Program-made: the position numbers and the translations under genes
Assembly: GCF_016908355.1 (NCBI RefSeq)
Contig: NZ_JAFBDT010000003.1
Span: forward strand, 62,001 to 126,000
Source of the DNA: Fusibacter tunisiensis
Lineage (GTDB): Bacteria; Bacillota; Clostridia; Peptostreptococcales; Acidaminobacteraceae
Direction of reading: 5' to 3'
Length of the DNA stretch: 64,000 nucleotides
The notes under the pieces: model-generated
What the model saw: only the letters and a program-made list of their open reading frames with translations
Database searches by the model: none
What the model was told of the DNA's origin: nothing
Part shown: piece by piece, positions 59,513 to 64,000 of the stretch
Position numbering within the stretch: position 1 is the stretch's first letter
Layout of the letters: the number at the start of each line of letters is the position of its first letter

Positions 59513-59868
59513 GATACCACCACCTTTTTGAATTTTTTGTTATTGACATTTATACCCGAAAAACAAAAAATATGTGCATTAAGTTATAAAAATAAAGAAG
59601 GATAAAATTAACCATTGACATACATGGATAGTGTTACAGATATTTCTGGAAGACGATATTTGGAGTAGATAAATTGAATCCATTTAATGAAATATACAGG
59701 TATCAATTTTATCGTGGAAGCATTGTTACAAACTGGAGATACAGGTCTGGTTTGTCCTTGGGGAAATCTTACGAAGACTATTGGACGGAAAAATGGGCCA
59801 ATCAATTAGGGGGTAAGATAAACAAATTTTTTACAAGATAAATGAAAAATAACTATAATTTTATCTGG
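59513..59868. other. 356-bp AT-rich gap with one small open frame
   Basis: It separates two minus-strand genes. It contains upstream signals for the cassette (AAGGTGG ribosome site) and the small plus-strand frame listed separately. No repeat or terminator stands out. Confidence 0.5.
59674..59841 (+). CDS. Possible small protein (55 residues)
   Basis: TTG start with GGAG 8 bases upstream. The translation is rich in Tyr, Trp and Arg (NPFNEIYRYQFYRGSIVTNW, then YEDYWTEKWANQLGGKI), which looks more protein-like than random AT-rich sequence. No family is recognised. It could be a real small gene or the tail of a decayed one. Confidence 0.25.
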   Translation: MNPFNEIYRYQFYRGSIVTNWRYRSGLSLGKSYEDYWTEKWANQLGGKINKFFTR

Positions 59869-62013
59869 TTATTTGATTTTGCTGGAAAAAGACATTTCCC
59901 AACTAAAGTAATCGTTGTTTGTGTTTTTTTTATAGGTTAAGAAAGCTGAAAATTTTTCCCCTTTTTTATTGGTAAATTGATTGCTGAATACTTCACCAGT
60001 TTCAAGCAATTTTTTTACTGTATTTTTATTGGGCGTTACCTTGAGTGCCTCAAGATAGCGGTCGTTTTTCCAGACGACAAACTTACAACCACTTTTCCAG
60101 TTGGAGCATCCAAATCCCTTTTCACCTTCAACAACATCAGAGCCGCAAACAGGGCATTTACCAAGAGATTCTCGTGTTTGTTTTTTGTTTTGTTCTAAAT
60201 CTTGAATGACATGAAAAGCATCTTCTTTAATGGCGTAGACGGCGTCTTTTGTAAAATCTGTTATGGTTTTCATGAAGTCATCTTTGCTGATGGTATTTTT
60301 GCCTATATCGGAAAGCGATTTTTCAAGCCGTCCCGTGTACTCCAAATCAAATAGGGATTGAACTGGAAAGAGTTCCACCATTTTACGGCCCATTTCTGTA
60401 CAGGTGAGGGATTTTCCTTTGGCTTCTATATAACCAACCCGTTTGAGTTTGGTTATGGTTTCAGCTCTTGTAGCAGGCGTTCCAATGCTAAATCCACTGA
60501 GGATAGATTCAATCATTTCACTGTCCATTTCGCCGGTAGAATCATCGGTAGGTTTATAATTGCGACCGCAGGTTTCCATAACACGAAGCAAGGTTTTTTC
60601 AGTATGTCTTTTGGGTGGGTTCGTGGTTTTTTTGTCAATCTTGAATCCTATAGGGGTTACAGAATCTCCTTTTACAAGATTGGGCAAAAGAACTTCTTTG
60701 CTTTTAATTTTTTCAACTTGTCGCCAGCCTTCGATACGTTGAATCCTACCTTTTGTTATGAATTTAGAGTCTTTTACCAATGTTTTCACAGTGACTTCAT
60801 CGTGCTCGGCAATGGGCATAAATTGCATAATAAATCGATTCTTAACGGCTTCATAGACCACTTTTTCATCGTTAGAGAGCCCTTTTCCAATAAGATAAGT
60901 TGGGATAATGGCACTATGGCTTTCTACTTTTGTATTGTCAAAAACTCTTTTTTGCGTGTGAAACTGAATTTCATGTGCATATGGCAGACCTTTTTGATGA
61001 ATGGCCAGAACTTTTTGAGTTTTTTCTTTTAGAGTGTCTTCAAGTGCCAAACTTGCTGTTCTGGGGTAGGTTATGAGTTTTTTCTCATAGAGACTTTGTG
61101 CCACTTTTAGCACTTTATCAGAAGTCCAGCCCTTATTTTTACTGGTAACATAACCTTGAAGTCCTGAAAGATTGAATAGGCTTGGGGGGTACTCTCGTTT
61201 GTTCTCCACAGCCTGATCCGACACGATAGCCTTTGCACCTGTGAACGATTCTTTGAGGGTTTTAAGAGCAGTTACATCTTCAAACTTATCCCCTTCTTCT
61301 GTTGTATAGATGCCGTCATAGGTTTCCCCCTCAGTTGATTTGAATTGGCCAAGCATCCGATAATAGGCATCACTTTTGAAGTTTTCAATTTCAAGGTCTC
61401 TGTCATAGATGATTTTAAGCGTTGGCAGCAAAACACGCCCTACATTAAGGGCTTTACCGAAGCCTCTTTGGTATTTAAGGGTTGCAACTGAAGTAAGATT
61501 GATTCCAATTAACCAATCCGCCCATTGCCTACTGACACCTGCATCTCTAAGAGGGGTCATTTTTTCATTGGAGATAAGTTTGGACATCCCATTTAAAACT
61601 TCATCAGGGGTCCATTCATTTAGGAGCAATCGTTCAACAGGTTTGCCTGAATTTGTATGTTCAATGGTTATATCGCCTATGATTTGACCTTCTCGGTCAT
61701 AGTCACATGCAGAAATAATGCCATCTACATCCGCACGTGATATTAATGTTCTTATCACTTCCAATTGCTTTAAGGCATCCTCTTTTGACTTGTATTTAAA
61801 AGTATCAGGAATAAATGGAAAGTTGTCCATTTTCCAACTGGCCATATCTGAATCGTAATCTTTTGCATCATAGAGTTCCAAAAGATGTCCGTAGGCCCAG
61901 GTGATGATATAGTCAGGCCCTTCTAAAAAGCCATCACGTCTGGTTTTAATCTTAAGTGCATCTGCTATATTTCTGGCTACAGATGGTTTTTCAGCGATGA
62001 TTACTTTTGACAT
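59869..62013 (-). CDS. topB: DNA topoisomerase III (type IA)
   Basis: A 714-residue type IA topoisomerase. The Toprim domain has SKVIIAEKPSVARNIADAL and the metal triad region SACDYDREGQIIG at about 101-113. The catalytic tyrosine is Tyr316 in LITYPRTAS. DAGVSRQWADWLIGINLT and GFSIGTPATRAETI are conserved. One C-terminal zinc-finger-like unit (CPVCGSDV then CSNWKSGC) replaces the longer tails of TopA. AAAGGAG precedes the ATG. It relaxes negative supercoils and separates linked DNA. Confidence 0.95.
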   Translation of the reverse strand: MSKVIIAEKPSVARNIADALKIKTRRDGFLEGPDYIITWAYGHLLELYDAKDYDSDMASWKMDNFPFIPDTFKYKSKEDALKQLEVIRTLISRADVDGIISACDYDREGQIIGDITIEHTNSGKPVERLLLNEWTPDEVLNGMSKLISNEKMTPLRDAGVSRQWADWLIGINLTSVATLKYQRGFGKALNVGRVLLPTLKIIYDRDLEIENFKSDAYYRMLGQFKSTEGETYDGIYTTEEGDKFEDVTALKTLKESFTGAKAIVSDQAVENKREYPPSLFNLSGLQGYVTSKNKGWTSDKVLKVAQSLYEKKLITYPRTASLALEDTLKEKTQKVLAIHQKGLPYAHEIQFHTQKRVFDNTKVESHSAIIPTYLIGKGLSNDEKVVYEAVKNRFIMQFMPIAEHDEVTVKTLVKDSKFITKGRIQRIEGWRQVEKIKSKEVLLPNLVKGDSVTPIGFKIDKKTTNPPKRHTEKTLLRVMETCGRNYKPTDDSTGEMDSEMIESILSGFSIGTPATRAETITKLKRVGYIEAKGKSLTCTEMGRKMVELFPVQSLFDLEYTGRLEKSLSDIGKNTISKDDFMKTITDFTKDAVYAIKEDAFHVIQDLEQNKKQTRESLGKCPVCGSDVVEGEKGFGCSNWKSGCKFVVWKNDRYLEALKVTPNKNTVKKLLETGEVFSNQFTNKKGEKFSAFLTYKKNTNNDYFSWEMSFSSKIK

Positions 62014-62187
62014 GGTAAGCTCCTTTTATTGCGTATTTAAACGTGTATAATTTATGTTAATTATACTAAAATCTCGTTTAGATTGCTAATTTAAAAGGGT
62101 ATAATGAAGATTAAGTGTCATAATTAAAATTTAGTCATGCTGATTTTGGGGGTTTTAAGTCGATGTAGTAGAAAAGCAGGTGATAAA

Positions 62188-63426
62188 ATGGATATATATG
62201 GTGTCATAAAAAAAGACAAACAGATTACCAAGTTTAATTTCTATGGATTCTTTAAAAATTTAAGATTTTTTGAGCCCTATTTGGTGTTTTTTTTAATGGG
62301 ACTGGGATATAGCCTCTTTCAAATAGGGATTCTATATTCAATTAGAGAGGCGATTACTTATATTTTTGAAGTGCCAAGTGGCATCATGGCAGATCAATTC
62401 GGCAAGAAAAAGGTCCTGCTTATGTGCTTTGTTTTCTATATGATTTCTTTTGTTTTTTTCTTTTGGAGTCTTAATTTTAGCATTTTAATTGTGGCCATGA
62501 TATTTTTTGGACTGGGGGAAGCTTTTCGGTCAGGGTCTCATAAAGCTCTAATTTTATCTTATTTAGAACACAAAAATTGGTATACACATAAGGGATTTGT
62601 TTATGGAAGAACACGTGCGTATTCCTTACTGGGATCATCTTTATCTGCTTTTATATCAATTTTGATGGTTTTGAATCTACCGTCCATAAGGTGGGTGTTT
62701 TTAATAAGTTTATTGCCTTATCTTATTGATTTCATGTTGGTTTTGAGTTATCCAAGTGCACTTGATGAGAAGACAGAATCGGTTACATCTGTGAAATCAT
62801 TTTATAAAGAAAGTCTAAATGCTATTAAAACTATTTTTTCTGAAAGTGGGTTGATGAAAATTGTCATCAGTTCAGCCACCTTTGATGGTGTTTTCAAGAC
62901 CCTTAAAGACTATATTCAGCCTGTTTTGGTGAGCCTAATAACTGCCATTGGAATCACGAAAATTGGAAGCGATTCAGTGGGTGACCAATTAACAGTCTAT
63001 TTAGGACTTGTTTATGGTGTTTTTTACATTTTCAGCGCGCTGGCATCAAGAAATGTGTACCGTTTGACTCAAAGATATAGTCCATCAAGTGTCTTTAATA
63101 GAATGTATGATCTGATGGGGGTTGCACTTGTACTATTAGCCTTTGCGCTTAATCAAGACTATTTGATTATGACAATACTTGTCTTTTTTAGTCTCTACGT
63201 GATGAAAGACTCCCGCAAGCCTGTTTTTGTAGATTTTTCAAGTGATTATATGAAAAAAGACCAACGGGCGACGGTTTTATCTATTGAAAGTCAGTTACGT
63301 TCTCTACTGGTGGTTACCCTAGCACCAATTTTAGGATGGGTAGCCGATCAATTTTCTTTACAGATTATGTTTTTGGGAATTGGAGGGCTTATTATAATCG
63401 GCAATCGAATTTTGAAAGTAAGATAA
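62188..63426 (+). CDS. MFS transporter
   Basis: A 412-residue protein with about twelve hydrophobic helices. The MFS loop after TM2 reads GIMADQFGKKKVLL (motif A-like). FGLGEAFRSGSHKALI resembles the motif of bacterial MFS proteins in which an exporter role is often presumed. Substrate unknown. The ATG at 62188 has AGGTG 6 bases upstream; an in-frame ATG 51 bases earlier has no ribosome site and follows TATAAT (62100-62105) too closely. Confidence 0.87.
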   Translation: MDIYGVIKKDKQITKFNFYGFFKNLRFFEPYLVFFLMGLGYSLFQIGILYSIREAITYIFEVPSGIMADQFGKKKVLLMCFVFYMISFVFFFWSLNFSILIVAMIFFGLGEAFRSGSHKALILSYLEHKNWYTHKGFVYGRTRAYSLLGSSLSAFISILMVLNLPSIRWVFLISLLPYLIDFMLVLSYPSALDEKTESVTSVKSFYKESLNAIKTIFSESGLMKIVISSATFDGVFKTLKDYIQPVLVSLITAIGITKIGSDSVGDQLTVYLGLVYGVFYIFSALASRNVYRLTQRYSPSSVFNRMYDLMGVALVLLAFALNQDYLIMTILVFFSLYVMKDSRKPVFVDFSSDYMKKDQRATVLSIESQLRSLLVVTLAPILGWVADQFSLQIMFLGIGGLIIIGNRILKVR

Positions 63427-63541
63427 GTGTAAATATAATTTTACTGGGTATTCACATGAAAGTAACACACCTCATCTAGCAGTGAAAGTATGTTTTTGCT
63501 AGCATGAGTATAAGTCTTACTAAAGAAAGGGTGGCTTAAAA

Positions 63542-64000
63542 GTGAAAAACAAGTTAATTGGTTTATTGGCAGGTATTGTAATTGTTGCACAGTTGGTGCC
63601 ATTTAATCTTTCGGCAGCAGAAGCACAGACTTATGTAATCCAACCCGGAGACGTTTTATGGCGTATTGCTCAGGATTATGACATGATGTGGGAAGATTTA
63701 GCTGAGTTTAATGAACTTGAGAACCCTCACATGATTTATGCAGGTGATGAACTCCAAATTCCTGGACCAGAGGATGAAACCGTCTCGGTTAGAATTTTAC
63801 ACACCAATGATCACCACAGCCATTTGGAAAGTTCCCCCTATGATTTGACTTTTAATGGTGTTCCAACTCGGGTAAATATTGGTGGATTTTCCAGTATTGC
63901 CACTGTTATTGAAGAACACCGTAATGACAATACAATTGTTTTAAACAATGGGGAATTAAATGGAACACTTTATTTTTCTTTGTTTAAAGGTGAGGTAGAT
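63542..64000 (+). CDS. LysM/5'-nucleotidase-type secreted protein (3' partial)
   Basis: The frame is open to the window end (153 codons seen). A GTG start after AAGGGTGG is followed by a signal peptide (LIGLLAGIVIVAQLVPFNLSA), a LysM domain (TYVIQPGDVLWRIAQDYDMM to YAGDELQIPGP), then the start of a calcineurin-like UshA/5'-nucleotidase domain with motif I ILHTNDHHSHLE. The second motif reads NNGELNGT where D-x-GD is expected. It probably hydrolyses nucleotides at the cell wall, unless that change removes activity. Confidence 0.85.
   Translation, partial: MKNKLIGLLAGIVIVAQLVPFNLSAAEAQTYVIQPGDVLWRIAQDYDMMWEDLAEFNELENPHMIYAGDELQIPGPEDETVSVRILHTNDHHSHLESSPYDLTFNGVPTRVNIGGFSSIATVIEEHRNDNTIVLNNGELNGTLYFSLFKGEVD

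Overview
The window looks like a chromosome of an AT-rich Gram-positive anaerobe of the class Clostridia. Supporting signs are strong AGGAGG ribosome sites, the operon cggR-gap-pgk-tpiA-gpmI-eno, the run secG-hppA-rnr-smpB-ssrA, a hybrid-cluster protein, a membrane pyrophosphatase, and a thioredoxin whose active site reads GCEPC, a form associated with amino-acid-fermenting clostridia. I cannot name genus or species; a Fusibacter- or Acidaminobacter-like relative is only a guess.

Layout. 1-7.0 kb: the end of an FtsA-like ATPase gene, then a DUF2225 protein, a histidine phosphatase, CheX, TrmL, a Na/Pi transporter, and thioredoxin reductase with thioredoxin. 7.3-12.4 kb: a BMP-type (nucleoside) ABC importer. 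12.5-13.9 kb: sigma-54. 14.0-21.1 kb: the lower glycolysis operon under CggR. 21.3-27.6 kb: SecG, pyrophosphatase, RNase R, a HAD phosphatase, SmpB and tmRNA. A decayed serine-recombinase remnant abuts the 3' end of ssrA. 28.3-36.0 kb: hybrid-cluster protein and a signalling cluster (two diguanylate cyclases, a TetR regulator, a chemoreceptor, and a frameshifted EAL-HDOD protein).

36.1-52.2 kb reads as an acquired or rearranged block. Codon use visibly shifts to more ATC, GTC and GCC. The block starts with a histidine kinase that has no response regulator and an odd N-terminus. Next come a PocR-AraC regulator with glycerol dehydrogenase and dihydroxyacetone kinase (glycerol to DHA to DHAP, which would feed TpiA), a membrane-anchored alpha/beta hydrolase, a giant palindrome, a 5'-truncated group II intron, and an Old Yellow Enzyme/SDR pair divergent from a PucR-type regulator. 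The block ends at an IS3-family element whose two flanking genes both look truncated. The transposase gene of that element is itself broken by a 111-bp palindromic insert that can be removed on paper with exact restoration of the reading frame.

52.2-64 kb: a truncated DUF2254 membrane protein, a MerR-GGDEF fusion, an AhpD-like protein and a YbjQ protein. Then comes a tightly overlapping three-gene minus-strand cassette: a multi-pass membrane protein, a radical-SAM/SPASM-like protein with unusual cysteine spacing, and a zinc-metalloprotease-like protein that opens with a KIR-GFVTNSSS peptide. This cassette is my best candidate for an undescribed system. Topoisomerase III, an MFS transporter and the start of a LysM/5'-nucleotidase gene close the window.
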